Shown here piece after piece: positions 43,673-51,888 of a DNA stretch of 53,607 nucleotides (positions are counted from its first letter, which is position 1; each line of letters opens with the position of its first letter). The DNA comes from CF-46 sp042408445. GTDB taxonomy: Bacteria; Chloroflexota; Limnocylindria; Limnocylindrales; CSP1-4. Location: contig JBHORC010000029.1 of NCBI GenBank assembly GCA_042408445.1, forward strand, positions 1 through 53,607, given 5' to 3'. A program made the translations under genes and the position numbers. Under the pieces are notes generated by a model, which ran no database searches, was not told where the DNA came from, and was given only the letters and a program-made list of their open reading frames with translations.

Positions 43673-44580
43673 GCCGCCACTCCTTCGGACGCAGCGGTCG
43701 CGGCCGACCGTCTGCGCCCGGCGGCGAGATGGCCGATGACGATCTCCTCGAGCGTTGCCCCTCGGCCCACGGGCGCCGACCCGACGGGCGCCAGCGCGGG
43801 GGCACGCACGAGCGACAGGGGCTCGCCCGACGGCGACGGAAAGCTGCCGATGAGCGCGTCGGCCGGGACGCTGGCGACCGCCTCGGCCGCGGTCGCCTCG
43901 ACGATCCGGTGATGAGCGAGCGCCTCGGCGACCGTCAGATCCAGCAGGGTGTGCCCCTTGCCCAGGACGATCAGCCGGTCGCAGGCCTGCTCGATGTCGG
44001 TGATCACGTGGGACGAGAGCAGTGCCGTGGCGCCCGCCGCCCGAACCGCCTCGACCATGAGGTGCAGGAACTCGCGACGCGCGAGCGGATCGAGGCTCGC
44101 GAGCGGTTCGTCGAGCAGGAGGATCGGCGCCCGGGTCGCGAGCGCAAGGGCCAGGCCGACCTGCGCCTGCTCGCCCCCCGACAGCTCGGCGGCCTTCGCG
44201 GTGAGCGGGATGGACAGCCGTTCGACGTAGCGAGCCGCCATCGCCTCGTCGAAGCCGTCGCGGAGCGTTCCGGCCAGGGTGACGTGATCGCGGATCGTGA
44301 GATCGCGGTACAGCGACGGCGACTGCGGCACGTAGCCGACGCGCGCAACGGCGCCGCTCCGATCGCGCTGCGGGTCCACGCCGCCGGTCAGGAGGCGGCC
44401 TTCGGTCGCCCGCTCGAACCCGATCCAGCTCCGGATCAGCGTCGACTTGCCGGAGCCGTTCGGGCCGACGAGCGCCGTGATCGAGCCTTCCGGAACCGTG
44501 AGGTCGACGCCGCGGAGCGCCCACGACCGGCGTCGGTAGCGCTTGCCGAAGCCGTGCGCCTCGAGGACTGCGTTCATCAT
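43669..44580 (-). CDS. ABC transporter ATP-binding protein
   Basis: 303 residues. Walker A is GPNGSGKST, the Q-loop VGYVPQSPSLYRD, the signature LSGGEQAQVGLALAL, Walker B ILLLDEPLASLD and the H-loop SSHVITD. A C-terminal extension of about 80 residues follows, as in ABC-2 exporter ATPases. Two adjacent ATGs (44580 and 44577) sit directly behind GGGAGGG; the second has the more normal spacing. It is divergent from the kinase/regulator pair at 44763, which may control it. Confidence 0.93.
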   Translation of the reverse strand: MMNAVLEAHGFGKRYRRRSWALRGVDLTVPEGSITALVGPNGSGKSTLIRSWIGFERATEGRLLTGGVDPQRDRSGAVARVGYVPQSPSLYRDLTIRDHVTLAGTLRDGFDEAMAARYVERLSIPLTAKAAELSGGEQAQVGLALALATRAPILLLDEPLASLDPLARREFLHLMVEAVRAAGATALLSSHVITDIEQACDRLIVLGKGHTLLDLTVAEALAHHRIVEATAAEAVASVPADALIGSFPSPSGEPLSLVRAPALAPVGSAPVGRGATLEEIVIGHLAAGRRRSAATAASEGVAA

Positions 44581-44749
44581 CCCTCCCAGTCGGCCCGAGG
44601 AAGTTGGCCGGCGTCCGCTCCCCAGGGCGAACGCCGGCCATCGTGCCATGCCGCCGTCATCGTTCCGTGGCGGGTCTCCCGATGACAGCCGGCAATCCCC
44701 GGAGAACCGTTGCGGGACATCCCGGTACGGCGGCCGAACCGGCCTCTGC

Positions 44750-44755
44750 TACCGT
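44750..44755 (+). promoter_or_regulatory. Leaderless-type -10 element (kinase gene)
   Basis: TACCGT ends 7 nt before the ATG at 44763. Confidence 0.5.
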
Positions 44756-44762
44756 CGCCGTC

Positions 44763-46448
44763 ATGTCGGCTGCAGCCATTCGGGACCGATCGGCCATCGC
44801 CATCGCCGCGATCGTGCTCGTCGCCGGGCTCCTGCCGATGACGATCATGCGGTACGACCCCGGCATCACCCTCGGCCTCGATTCGACCTCCGAGCACCTC
44901 GTCGTCCAGTCGGTCGACCCGCTCGGGCCGGCTGCCCAGGACGGCGTGCACGCCGGCCAGATCGTTGTGTCGATCAACGGCAACCCCCTGATCGACCTGC
45001 CGCAGCCGATCTTCGCGTCGCCCGATCCGAACGGTGAGCAGCCGATCGTCGGCGCGGACCCGGCGACCCCTCGCAACCGGGCAACCTCCACTGAGCTCGC
45101 GAGCTGGCTGAACACCGACATCGGCAGCCTCGACCTCATCGAGCCGTCCAACCTCGCCCGCGGCAGCGCCGCCAGCGGATACGAGCTGGCCGGCGTCTTC
45201 TATCCGGGCTGGCACGGCGTGGAGAAGGGCGCCGAGCTCGTCCTGCTCGGGCTGGCGATCCTGCTGTTCGGTGCGTGGTGGATCGCGACCGGTCGAGCGG
45301 GGGAGTCGCTTCGCGGCCTCGCCTTTCCGCTGGTGACCGCGGTGTCGGCGCCGTTCTTCGTGGCGACACTGGCCGCGTCCGGGCTGCCGCTGCCGATGTC
45401 GGCCGCCGGCCTGCTGCTCGTCGCGGCGATGCTGCCACTCGCCTTCGGCCTCGCGAGCCGGATCGAGTCCCCGGTGGACCGCCGGTTCGCGCACGTCGCG
45501 ATCCTCGTGTTCGCCGCGGCGGCCGCGAGCGTCGCGCTCGCGTACGTCGTCCAACCGCAGAACCGCGACACGCTCGTCCAGCTTCGCTGGGCGCTCACCG
45601 GCGGGATCCCGCTCGTGCCCGGGCTGATCGCGACGGGGCCGCTCGACCTCCGGGCGAGCCGGGCGACATCCGGCGCCGGCAAGGTGCTCCACGCGGCCGC
45701 GCTGGCAATCGCCGGTGCCACGCCGCTCGTCGCGCTGCTCGTCCTCGGCGGTCTCTCGGTCTGGCCGCTCGCCCTCTGGCTCGTCGGGATCGCCGCTGCG
45801 GGTCGGTTCACGGTTCGGCCGCTCGCCCGAATGGCGACGCGTGCGACGCTCCAGCGCGACCTCGTCGTCGCCGCGACCGAGGCGGAGCGGGCCCGTCTGG
45901 CCGCCGACATCCATGACGACGCGCTCCAGGAGCTCACGCTCCTCGTGCGGCGACTGGAGGCGTCCGGCGACACGGAAGGGGCCGAGATCGGCCGAACGGT
46001 CGCGGACCGGCTCCGGGCCATCTGCGGCGATCTCCGCCTGCCGATCCTCGACGACCTGGGCGTCGGCCCTGCGCTCGACTGGCTCGTCCTCCGGATCGAG
46101 CGGCTCGCCGGCGGCGAGGTCCGGCTCGAGCGAGCCGATGACGCGCGGCACGCACCGGACGTCGAGTTGGCGATCTTCCGTGTCGCCCAGGAGGCCCTCG
46201 CGAACGCGGTGAAGCACGGCCGGCCACCGATCGTCGTCCGCTACCGGTCGACGGCGAACGGGATCTCGCTCGCGATCGACGATGCCGGGCCGGGGATCAC
46301 CGATGACGCGCCCGACGCCGCCGAGCGGTCGGGGCGGTTCGGGCTCCTGAACATGGCCCAGCGGGCCGAGCAGATCGGGGCGATCCTCGATGTGAAGCGC
46401 TGGCCGAGCGGCGGCACCCACGTCGCGCTGGAGTGGCGGCCGCGTTGA
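44763..46448 (+). CDS. NarL-family sensor histidine kinase with PDZ-like sensor region
   Basis: 561 residues. TM1 (about 10-28) is followed by an extracytoplasmic region with a PDZ-like segment (SVDPLGPAAQDGVHAGQIVVSINGN, 50-74) and then about eight further helices (155-350). The cytoplasmic HisKA_3 domain has phospho-acceptor His384 in AADIHDDALQE. The ATPase has NAVKHG and DDAGPGI boxes. It shares a TTGA overlap with its response regulator. The stimulus is unknown, but the many helices suggest a membrane or envelope signal. Confidence 0.92.
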   Translation: MSAAAIRDRSAIAIAAIVLVAGLLPMTIMRYDPGITLGLDSTSEHLVVQSVDPLGPAAQDGVHAGQIVVSINGNPLIDLPQPIFASPDPNGEQPIVGADPATPRNRATSTELASWLNTDIGSLDLIEPSNLARGSAASGYELAGVFYPGWHGVEKGAELVLLGLAILLFGAWWIATGRAGESLRGLAFPLVTAVSAPFFVATLAASGLPLPMSAAGLLLVAAMLPLAFGLASRIESPVDRRFAHVAILVFAAAAASVALAYVVQPQNRDTLVQLRWALTGGIPLVPGLIATGPLDLRASRATSGAGKVLHAAALAIAGATPLVALLVLGGLSVWPLALWLVGIAAAGRFTVRPLARMATRATLQRDLVVAATEAERARLAADIHDDALQELTLLVRRLEASGDTEGAEIGRTVADRLRAICGDLRLPILDDLGVGPALDWLVLRIERLAGGEVRLERADDARHAPDVELAIFRVAQEALANAVKHGRPPIVVRYRSTANGISLAIDDAGPGITDDAPDAAERSGRFGLLNMAQRAEQIGAILDVKRWPSGGTHVALEWRPR

Positions 46449-47080
46449 CCGACTTGCCGAGAGCGGAGCGGACGATTCGCGTGGTCATCGTCGACGACCA
46501 TCCCGTCGTGCGCGACGGGACGGCTGCCCTGCTCGCGGCCCAGGACGGTATCGAGATCGTCGGGACCGCGACCTCCGTCGACGAAGCGCGGGCCGTCCTC
46601 GCGTCCACGGCGGCGGACGTCGTCCTCCTCGACATCCGGCTCGGCGCCGACTCCGGCCTCCGACTCCTCGCCGATCCGCTGCCGACGCCGCCGCCCGGCG
46701 TCATCGTCCTCACCGCGTACGACTATCCGCAGTACGCCGAGGCGGCCCTTCGGCTCGGCGCCTCCGGGTTCATCCTGAAGACCGCGCCGCTGACCGAGCT
46801 CCTCGACGCGATCGGTCGCGTCGCCGCCGGCGGGATGGCGTTCTCGGTCCGGCCGCAGGGCGGGGGAGCCGTCGCTCGGCTGAGCGAACGGGAGCTGGAC
46901 GTTGTCCGGCTCGTCGTCGACGGCCGCTCGAACGACGAGATCGCGGCCCGCCTCGGGATCGGCCCGAAGACGGTCGAATCGCATCTCCGGCGGCTCTTCG
47001 AGCGGTTCGATCTCGCGTCCCGGACGGAGCTCGCGACCCGCGCGCTTCGCGAGGGCTGGCTCGAGGTCCCGGGCGCGTAG
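46445..47080 (+). CDS. NarL/LuxR-type response regulator
   Basis: 211 residues: receiver with VDDHP, phospho-acceptor Asp63 in VVLLDIRLG, and conserved FILKTAP. A LuxR-type helix-turn-helix follows (LSERELDVVRLVVDGRSNDEIAARLGIGPKTVESHL split over 145-180). The TTG at 46445 gives a 4-bp overlap with the kinase stop (TTGA); a GTG at 46433 is an alternative. The divergent ABC exporter genes are a natural target, but no operator was identified. Confidence 0.93.
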   Translation: MTDLPRAERTIRVVIVDDHPVVRDGTAALLAAQDGIEIVGTATSVDEARAVLASTAADVVLLDIRLGADSGLRLLADPLPTPPPGVIVLTAYDYPQYAEAALRLGASGFILKTAPLTELLDAIGRVAAGGMAFSVRPQGGGAVARLSERELDVVRLVVDGRSNDEIAARLGIGPKTVESHLRRLFERFDLASRTELATRALREGWLEVPGA

Positions 47081-47128
47081 CGGACGGCGGACCGGGTCGA
47101 CGAGTCCGGCCCGCGGGACCGGACGGCG

Positions 47129-47134
47129 TACCCT
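47129..47134 (+). promoter_or_regulatory. Leaderless-type -10 element (CDF gene)
   Basis: TACCCT ends 6 nt before the GTG at 47141. Confidence 0.55.
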
Positions 47135-47140
47135 CACGAC

Positions 47141-48040
47141 GTGGGTCACTCGCATTCCGCCGCGGGGCGTCACGCAGGGAGTCTCACGGGCGCGATCCTG
47201 ATCGGCAGCGTCGTCCTCGTCGTCGAGCTCGTCGCGGGCGTCGCCTCGAACTCGCTGGCCCTGCTAGCGGACGCGGGCCACGTCTTCGCCGACGTCTCCG
47301 GCATGGGCCTGTCGCTCATCGCGATCCGGCTCGCCGCCCGCCCGCCGTCCGATGCCCGCTCGTTCGGTCTCTACCGGATCGAGATGGTCGCGGCCGCGGT
47401 CAACGCCGTGCTGCTGCTCGTCATCGCGATCGTTGTGGCGGTCGAGGCGGTCCGCCGGTTCCTCGAGCCGCCCGAGGTCACGCCCGGGATCGTCGTCGTG
47501 GTCGCGGCGGGAGCCCTGCTGGCGAACCTGGTCGCGCTGCGCATCCTGGCAGCCGGCCAGCGCGAGAGCCTGACGATGCGTGGCGCCTATCTCGAGATCG
47601 CCGGTGACGTCATGGGCGACGGCGCCGTGCTGATCGCCGGCCTCGTGATCCTCGCGACCGGCTGGCGCCAGGCGGATGCCGTCGCGTCGCTTGCGGTTGC
47701 GGTGCTGATCGTGCCGCGGACGGTGATGCTCCTTCGCGAGAGCGTCGACGTCCTCCTCGAGGCGACGCCGAAGAACGTCGACCTCGGCGATGTCGAGCGC
47801 CACATCCGCGAGGCACCCGGCGTGGTCGACGTTCACGACCTCCACGCCTGGACGATCACGAGCGGGATGAACGTCGTGTCCGCGCACGTCGTGCTCAGCG
47901 AGGAGGCGAAGCCTGGCGACATCCTCGATCACCTCGGGACGTGCCTGTCCGCGGACTTCGACATCAGCCACTCGACCTTCCAGCTCGAGACGCCCGAGCA
48001 CGTGCTGTGGGAGGCGCGAGCCGAGCAGGCGCAGCACTGA
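47141..48040 (+). CDS. Cation diffusion facilitator (zinc/divalent metal exporter)
   Basis: 299 residues: a His-rich start MGHSHSAAGRH, six helices and a C-terminal metal-binding domain (about 205-290). TM2 has LADAGHVFAD with His47/Asp51. The matching TM5 site reads YLEIAGDVMGD, with Glu where many zinc exporters have His. Proton-coupled export of Zn, Cd or Co is usual; the Glu makes the metal uncertain. It heads a stretch of metal and metalloid genes (CorA, arsenic cluster). Confidence 0.93.
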   Translation: MGHSHSAAGRHAGSLTGAILIGSVVLVVELVAGVASNSLALLADAGHVFADVSGMGLSLIAIRLAARPPSDARSFGLYRIEMVAAAVNAVLLLVIAIVVAVEAVRRFLEPPEVTPGIVVVVAAGALLANLVALRILAAGQRESLTMRGAYLEIAGDVMGDGAVLIAGLVILATGWRQADAVASLAVAVLIVPRTVMLLRESVDVLLEATPKNVDLGDVERHIREAPGVVDVHDLHAWTITSGMNVVSAHVVLSEEAKPGDILDHLGTCLSADFDISHSTFQLETPEHVLWEARAEQAQH

Positions 48041-48163
48041 GCGTTGGCGAGCGGTCTGGCCGGACCGGGCAGCCGGACCGCACCTTCTGGCGCAATCCAC
48101 CGCGTGTTCGAGGCCTGTTGCGCTGACGCCCCGCCGATCTGCCGCCGCGCAACGGTCATGGGC

Positions 48164-48169
48164 TACGAT
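48164..48169 (+). promoter_or_regulatory. Possible -10 element upstream of corA
   Basis: TACGAT in the context GGCTACGATGG lies 32 nt before the corA GTG. Its form matches the other -10 elements in the window. Confidence 0.35.
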
Positions 48170-48201
48170 GGCTGGGACGCCATGAAGAAGCCTCCCAGTC
48201 C

Positions 48202-49203
48202 GTGCCGAACCTGCCGCCGCTCCCACGCCCGCGGCTTCGCCGACCCGTTCCGGTCGGTGGTCCGGTCGCGCCCGGCTCGGGTGAGGTAACCGACCCGAAG
48301 GTCGTCGAGGCCGCCGGCCTCCGCTGGATCCACGTCGAGGATCCGCGACTCGTCCACCGCGAGTGGCTCGAGGAGCACTACGACTTCCACCCGCTCGACT
48401 GGGAGGACGTCTATTCGCGCAACCAGCGCTCGAAGCTCGACGTGTACGACGACTACCTGTTCATCGTCCTGCACTTCCCGGTCTTCGAGAAGTCGTCCGG
48501 TCGCCTCCTGACCGCCGAGCTCGACATGTTCGTCGGGCCCGACTACCTGATCACCCTCACGGAGACGGCCCTGCCGCCGCTCTCGGCGATGTTCGAGCGG
48601 ATGGGCGCCCGCGAGGAGCTCCGCGAGTCGACCTTCTCGAAGGGCTCCGGCTATTTGCTCTACAAGATCGTCGACACGAATGTCGACGCGGCGTTTCCGA
48701 TGCTCCGGAAGATGGGCAACAAGCTGGACCAGCTCGAGGACGACATCCTCGAGGGGCGGTCGAGCGAGATCGTCCGCGCGATCTCGAATGCCAAGCAGGA
48801 GATCATCAACTTCCGGCGGATCGTGCGGCCGCAGCGCGCGGTGCTCCGCGACCTGGAGCGGACGAAGCAGCGTTACCTGGCCGAAGAGCTGGAGATCTAC
48901 TTCGACGACATCTCGGACGCGGCCGAGCGGATCTGGGACACCCTCGAGAACTACAAGGAGGTCGTCGAGGCGCTCGAGTCAACGAACGAGTCGGTCCTGT
49001 CGCACAAGCTGAACGACTCGTTCCGGATCCTGACGGCGGCGTCGGTGATCCTCCTGCCCCTGACGCTGATCGCCTCGGTCTACGGAATGAACGTCCCCGT
49101 CCCCGGCGAGAACGAACCGTTCTCGTTCTGGGTCGTGGTCGCCCTGATGGCGTTCATGCTGATCGTCCTGACGGTGATCTTCCGCCGGCGCGGCTGGCTC
49201 TAG
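48202..49203 (+). CDS. corA: CorA-family magnesium/divalent cation channel
   Basis: 333 residues. An N-terminal soluble domain (about 35-235) and a long helix lead to two C-terminal membrane helices. The family signature YGMNV lies after TM1 (VILLPLTLIASVYGMNVPVPG). CorA pentamers take up Mg2+, and some relatives move Co or Zn. The start is uncertain: GTG 48202 adds a Pro/Arg-rich leader of about 28 residues. Its TAG stop shares the palindrome CTAG (49200-49203) with the convergent aquaporin gene. Confidence 0.95.
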   Translation: MPNLPPLPRPRLRRPVPVGGPVAPGSGEVTDPKVVEAAGLRWIHVEDPRLVHREWLEEHYDFHPLDWEDVYSRNQRSKLDVYDDYLFIVLHFPVFEKSSGRLLTAELDMFVGPDYLITLTETALPPLSAMFERMGAREELRESTFSKGSGYLLYKIVDTNVDAAFPMLRKMGNKLDQLEDDILEGRSSEIVRAISNAKQEIINFRRIVRPQRAVLRDLERTKQRYLAEELEIYFDDISDAAERIWDTLENYKEVVEALESTNESVLSHKLNDSFRILTAASVILLPLTLIASVYGMNVPVPGENEPFSFWVVVALMAFMLIVLTVIFRRRGWL

Positions 49204-49907
49204 GCGGTCCGCTCCGTTCCCGGGCGCGCCGCCAGCGAAGGAGCCTCGGCCTCGCCGCGCAGCCAGCGGTAGGTGATCGCCGCGGCGACGGCGCCGGCGA
49301 TTGGCCCGACGATGTAGATCCAGATCGAGGCGAGGTCGCCGGCAACGACCGCGGGTCCGATCGAGCGAGCCGGGTTCATCGAGGCACCACTGACAGGACC
49401 GGCGACCAGGGCACCGAGCGCGACGGCGCCGCCGATCGCCAGCGCTGCCGCTTCCCCGACGGCCCGGGTGTCCGTGGCGACCGCGGTGATCACGAGCATG
49501 AGCACGAACGTCGACGCGGCTTCCCACACGAGCGCCTGGAGGTCGGACCCGGCGGGCCGCGTCACGCCGACGTCGGCGCCCGACCCGAGGGTCAGGCGCA
49601 GCAGGAGCGCGCCGAGCGTCGCGCCCGTGACCTGGGCAACGATGTAGGCCGCGATGCGCGGCCACGGCAGATGCCGGGCGACACCGAAGCCGATCGAGAC
49701 GGCCGGATTGAAATGGGCGCCCGAGACGTGGCCGAGGGCGTAGATCATCACGGCGATCACGAGACCGAACGCGAGCGCGACGCCTGTCGCATCGAGACGT
49801 CCGACCGCGATCGCCCCACAGCCGAAGAAGACGAGCGCCGCGGTCCCGAGGAGCTCGGCGACGAACGGTCTCGCGTCGCCGGTCGGCGGGGCGGCCGGGC
49901 GGGTCAG
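49200..49907 (-). CDS. Aquaporin (MIP family), likely arsenite channel, apparent CTG start
   Basis: 235 residues if started at CTG 49907. It has six helices and both pore motifs, HFNPAV (NPA1) and SMNPARS (NPA2). The first standard start is GTG 49760, which would drop the whole first helix (FVAELLGTAALVFFGCGAIAVG). The frame is open to CTG 49907-49905, which overlaps the MerR-ArsC stop as CTGA and restores full family length. Next to arsenate reductase, an aquaporin can let arsenite flow out, as AqpS does in Sinorhizobium meliloti. No Acr3 or ArsB pump is present in the window, supporting that role, though pore selectivity is not proven. Confidence 0.88.
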   Translation of the reverse strand: MTRPAAPPTGDARPFVAELLGTAALVFFGCGAIAVGRLDATGVALAFGLVIAVMIYALGHVSGAHFNPAVSIGFGVARHLPWPRIAAYIVAQVTGATLGALLLRLTLGSGADVGVTRPAGSDLQALVWEAASTFVLMLVITAVATDTRAVGEAAALAIGGAVALGALVAGPVSGASMNPARSIGPAVVAGDLASIWIYIVGPIAGAVAAAITYRWLRGEAEAPSLAARPGTERTA

Positions 49908-50731
49908 CGGACGCTCGCGACGGGCCCGCGACCGGCGGCTCGCAGGGCGACCTCGATGAACGGCCGCAGGCGAGCAGCCACCTCGACCTCGGTGCGCTGG
50001 AACGCCGCGAGCTTCTCGGCGTCGGAGCCGTCGACCTCCGAAGGATCGTCCAGACCCCAGTGCAGCGTGTTCGCCGAACCCGGGAACACCGGGCAGGTTG
50101 CCTTTGCCCGGTCGCAGACCGTGATCACGTAGTCGAAGCGATCGCTCAGGAACCGATCGATCGTCTTGCTCTCGGCAGCCGACCAGTCGATGCCGAGATC
50201 GGCCAGGACGCGGACTGCGAACGGGTTGACGACCGTCGCCTCCGTGCCCGCGGACGCGACCTCGAAGTCGGGCCCTCCGTAGTGCTCGAGGAGCGCCTCG
50301 GCGATCTGGCTACGCGCGGAGTTGTGGGTGCAGACGAACAGCACGCGAATGGGGTCGGCCATGTGCGGTCTCCTTCGTGCGCGGTCGGCGGCTGCGATCG
50401 TGAGCTCGAGATCGAGGAGCTCCCCCTCGAGCCGCTCCAGCTCGGCTCGACGCGTGGCGATCGCCGCACGCTGCTCGGCGAGCAGCGGCGCGAGGTCCAG
50501 ATCGACGCTGCCGCGCTCGAGGCAAAGCTGCGCGAGCCGGCCGGCATCAACCGGCGCGACACCGAGCCGGCGCAGGGCGAGGACGAGGCGGAGCCGTGCG
50601 ACGTCGGCCTCGCCGTAGGCCCGATAGCCGTTGGCCCGTCGGTCGGGTGGAGGCAGGATCCCGATTTGTTCGTACCAGCGGACGGCCGATGGCGCGATCC
50701 CGACGCGACGCGAGAGCTCTGCGATCCGCAT
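49904..50731 (-). CDS. MerR-type regulator fused to thioredoxin-coupled arsenate reductase
   Basis: 275 residues in one unbroken frame. Residues 1-72 are a MerR winged helix (MRIAELSRRVGIAPSAVRWYEQIGIL), followed by the dimer coiled coil (73-117) with one Cys (Cys70) near its start. Residues 124-275 are a complete low-molecular-weight-phosphatase-type ArsC. It has the P-loop VCTHNSARS with nucleophile Cys134, the redox pair Cys206/Cys213 spaced as in B. subtilis ArsC, and DDP at 228-230. ATG 50362 (Met124) has its own strong ribosome site GAAGGAG 7 nt upstream, so ArsC alone may also be made. A MerR-type promoter lies directly upstream. The aquaporin follows. Confidence 0.93.
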   Translation of the reverse strand: MRIAELSRRVGIAPSAVRWYEQIGILPPPDRRANGYRAYGEADVARLRLVLALRRLGVAPVDAGRLAQLCLERGSVDLDLAPLLAEQRAAIATRRAELERLEGELLDLELTIAAADRARRRPHMADPIRVLFVCTHNSARSQIAEALLEHYGGPDFEVASAGTEATVVNPFAVRVLADLGIDWSAAESKTIDRFLSDRFDYVITVCDRAKATCPVFPGSANTLHWGLDDPSEVDGSDAEKLAAFQRTEVEVAARLRPFIEVALRAAGRGPVASVR

Positions 50732-50738
50732 GCCGGGG

Positions 50739-50769
50739 ATCGTAGACCTTCGAGTGACTCGAAGGTCAA
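50739..50769 (-). promoter_or_regulatory. MerR-type promoter/operator of the merR-arsC gene
   Basis: On the minus strand, -35 TTGACC (50769-50764) and -10 TACGAT (50744-50739) are separated by 19 bp, the over-long spacing that MerR activators correct. A perfect palindrome, GACCTTCGAG/CTCGAAGGTC with a 3-bp centre (50745-50767), fills the spacer. The -10 ends 7 nt before the ATG, so the mRNA would be leaderless. Confidence 0.85.
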
Positions 50770-50792
50770 GCGCGGTGTTCGGCGTGCGACCG

Positions 50793-51635
50793 TCAGCAGC
50801 AGCCGCCGCTTCCGCAGCCGCAACCGCTGGTCGCGACCGGAAGATCGCGTCGAGCCGCGAGATCGACGGCCGGGTGGGCGTCCGCCGGCTTCGTCGCCCG
50901 GATGATCGCGCTCACCATGCCGTCGGCGACGGCGTGGGTCGGGGTCAGCGACACCTCCTGGAGACCCACGGCCTCGAGGCCGGCCCGGAACTCGGCAAAG
51001 GACAGCGCGCCGGCGATGCACCCCGTCCAGGAGCCGCGCTCCGCCCGCTCCGCGTCGGTCAGGTGGTCCTGCGCGACGATGTCCGTGACGCCCATCCGGC
51101 CGCCGGGTCGCAGGACGCGAGCGATCTCGCGGAACACGGCGGGCTTGTCCGCGGCGAGGTTGATCACGCAGTTGCTGATCACGACGTCGACCGACTCGGC
51201 CGGCAGCGGGATGTCCTCGATGTGGCCCCGGACGAACTCGACGTTCGTTGCGCCGGCGTCGGCCGCGTTCTGCTGGGCGAGGGCTAGCATCTCGTCGGTC
51301 ATGTCGAGCCCGATCGCCCTTCCGCTCGACCCGACGCGCTTCGCGGACAGCAGGACGTCGATGCCGCCGCCGGAGCCGAGGTCGAGCACCCGCTCGCCCT
51401 CGCGCAGCTCGGCCACGGCGGTGGGATTGCCGCAGCCGAGGGAAGCGAGGACGGCCGCCTCGGGAAGCTCGGCCTGCTCGAGCGCGGAGTAGAGGCCGGC
51501 GCCGATCATGTCGGGCTCCGTCGAGCAGCATCCGCCCGACGTGGCCTGCGTCGCCGCGGCGGCATAGCGCGCCCGGACTACCTCGTGGATCATCTGGATC
51601 GGCGTGGCCGCGGCGACCTCGGTCGGCGTCGTCAT
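50793..51635 (-). CDS. arsM: Arsenite S-adenosylmethionine methyltransferase
   Basis: 280 residues. SAM motif VLDLGSGGGIDVLLSA, then VEFVRGHIEDIPLP and SNCVINLAADKPAVFREIARVL. The arsenic-binding cysteines are present: Cys36/37, Cys68, Cys156 and Cys206. ArsM turns As(III) into methylated, partly volatile forms. The C-terminus ends in a cysteine-rich tail (Cys272, 274, 279, 280) that may hold arsenite. The ATG lies 13 nt after the stop of the 53-residue gene. Confidence 0.95.
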   Translation of the reverse strand: MTTPTEVAAATPIQMIHEVVRARYAAAATQATSGGCCSTEPDMIGAGLYSALEQAELPEAAVLASLGCGNPTAVAELREGERVLDLGSGGGIDVLLSAKRVGSSGRAIGLDMTDEMLALAQQNAADAGATNVEFVRGHIEDIPLPAESVDVVISNCVINLAADKPAVFREIARVLRPGGRMGVTDIVAQDHLTDAERAERGSWTGCIAGALSFAEFRAGLEAVGLQEVSLTPTHAVADGMVSAIIRATKPADAHPAVDLAARRDLPVATSGCGCGSGGCC

Positions 51636-51648
51636 TGCGTTCTCCGTG

Positions 51649-51810
51649 TCAGCAGGATGCGGGCTGATGGCGCAGGCGGCGGGCGAGTCGACCGAAGGCC
51701 GACGGGCTGCAGTAGTCCCGGGCGCATTCTGCGAGCCGGACCCAGCGGGCGCTCCGGACCTCGCGGTCCCGGTCGCGCATCCGCGCCTGGACCTCTTCGG
51801 GGGTCGTCAT
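51649..51810 (-). CDS. Small cysteine-bearing protein in the ars operon
   Basis: Not recognised. 53 residues, strongly basic and helical, with cysteines at 29, 34 and 53. The ATG is preceded by AAGGAGA at a 7-8-nt spacing, and the gene is the first in the arsM transcript. Its first residues (MTTPEEV) resemble the start of arsM (MTTPTEV), which could reflect duplication of the leader. Binding of arsenite by the three cysteines is a possibility only. Confidence 0.72.
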   Translation of the reverse strand: MTTPEEVQARMRDRDREVRSARWVRLAECARDYCSPSAFGRLARRLRHQPASC

Positions 51811-51840
51811 TTCGCTGTCTCCTTGTATCTGCGGGGCGCT

Positions 51841-51879
51841 GTATTGATACTTGACGATATCGATGATTGTCAATACGCT
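51841..51879. promoter_or_regulatory. Overlapping divergent promoters with ArsR-type operator
   Basis: On plus: TTGACG (51851-51856), 17-bp spacer, TACGCT (51874-51879), 9 nt before the arsR ATG. On minus: TTGACA (51873-51868), 18-bp spacer, TATCAA (51849-51844), serving the small gene and arsM. An inverted repeat GTATTGA/TCAATAC (51841-51847, 51870-51876) spans both. One repressor site could shut both directions. Confidence 0.75.
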
Positions 51880-51888
51880 GGCCCCGAG

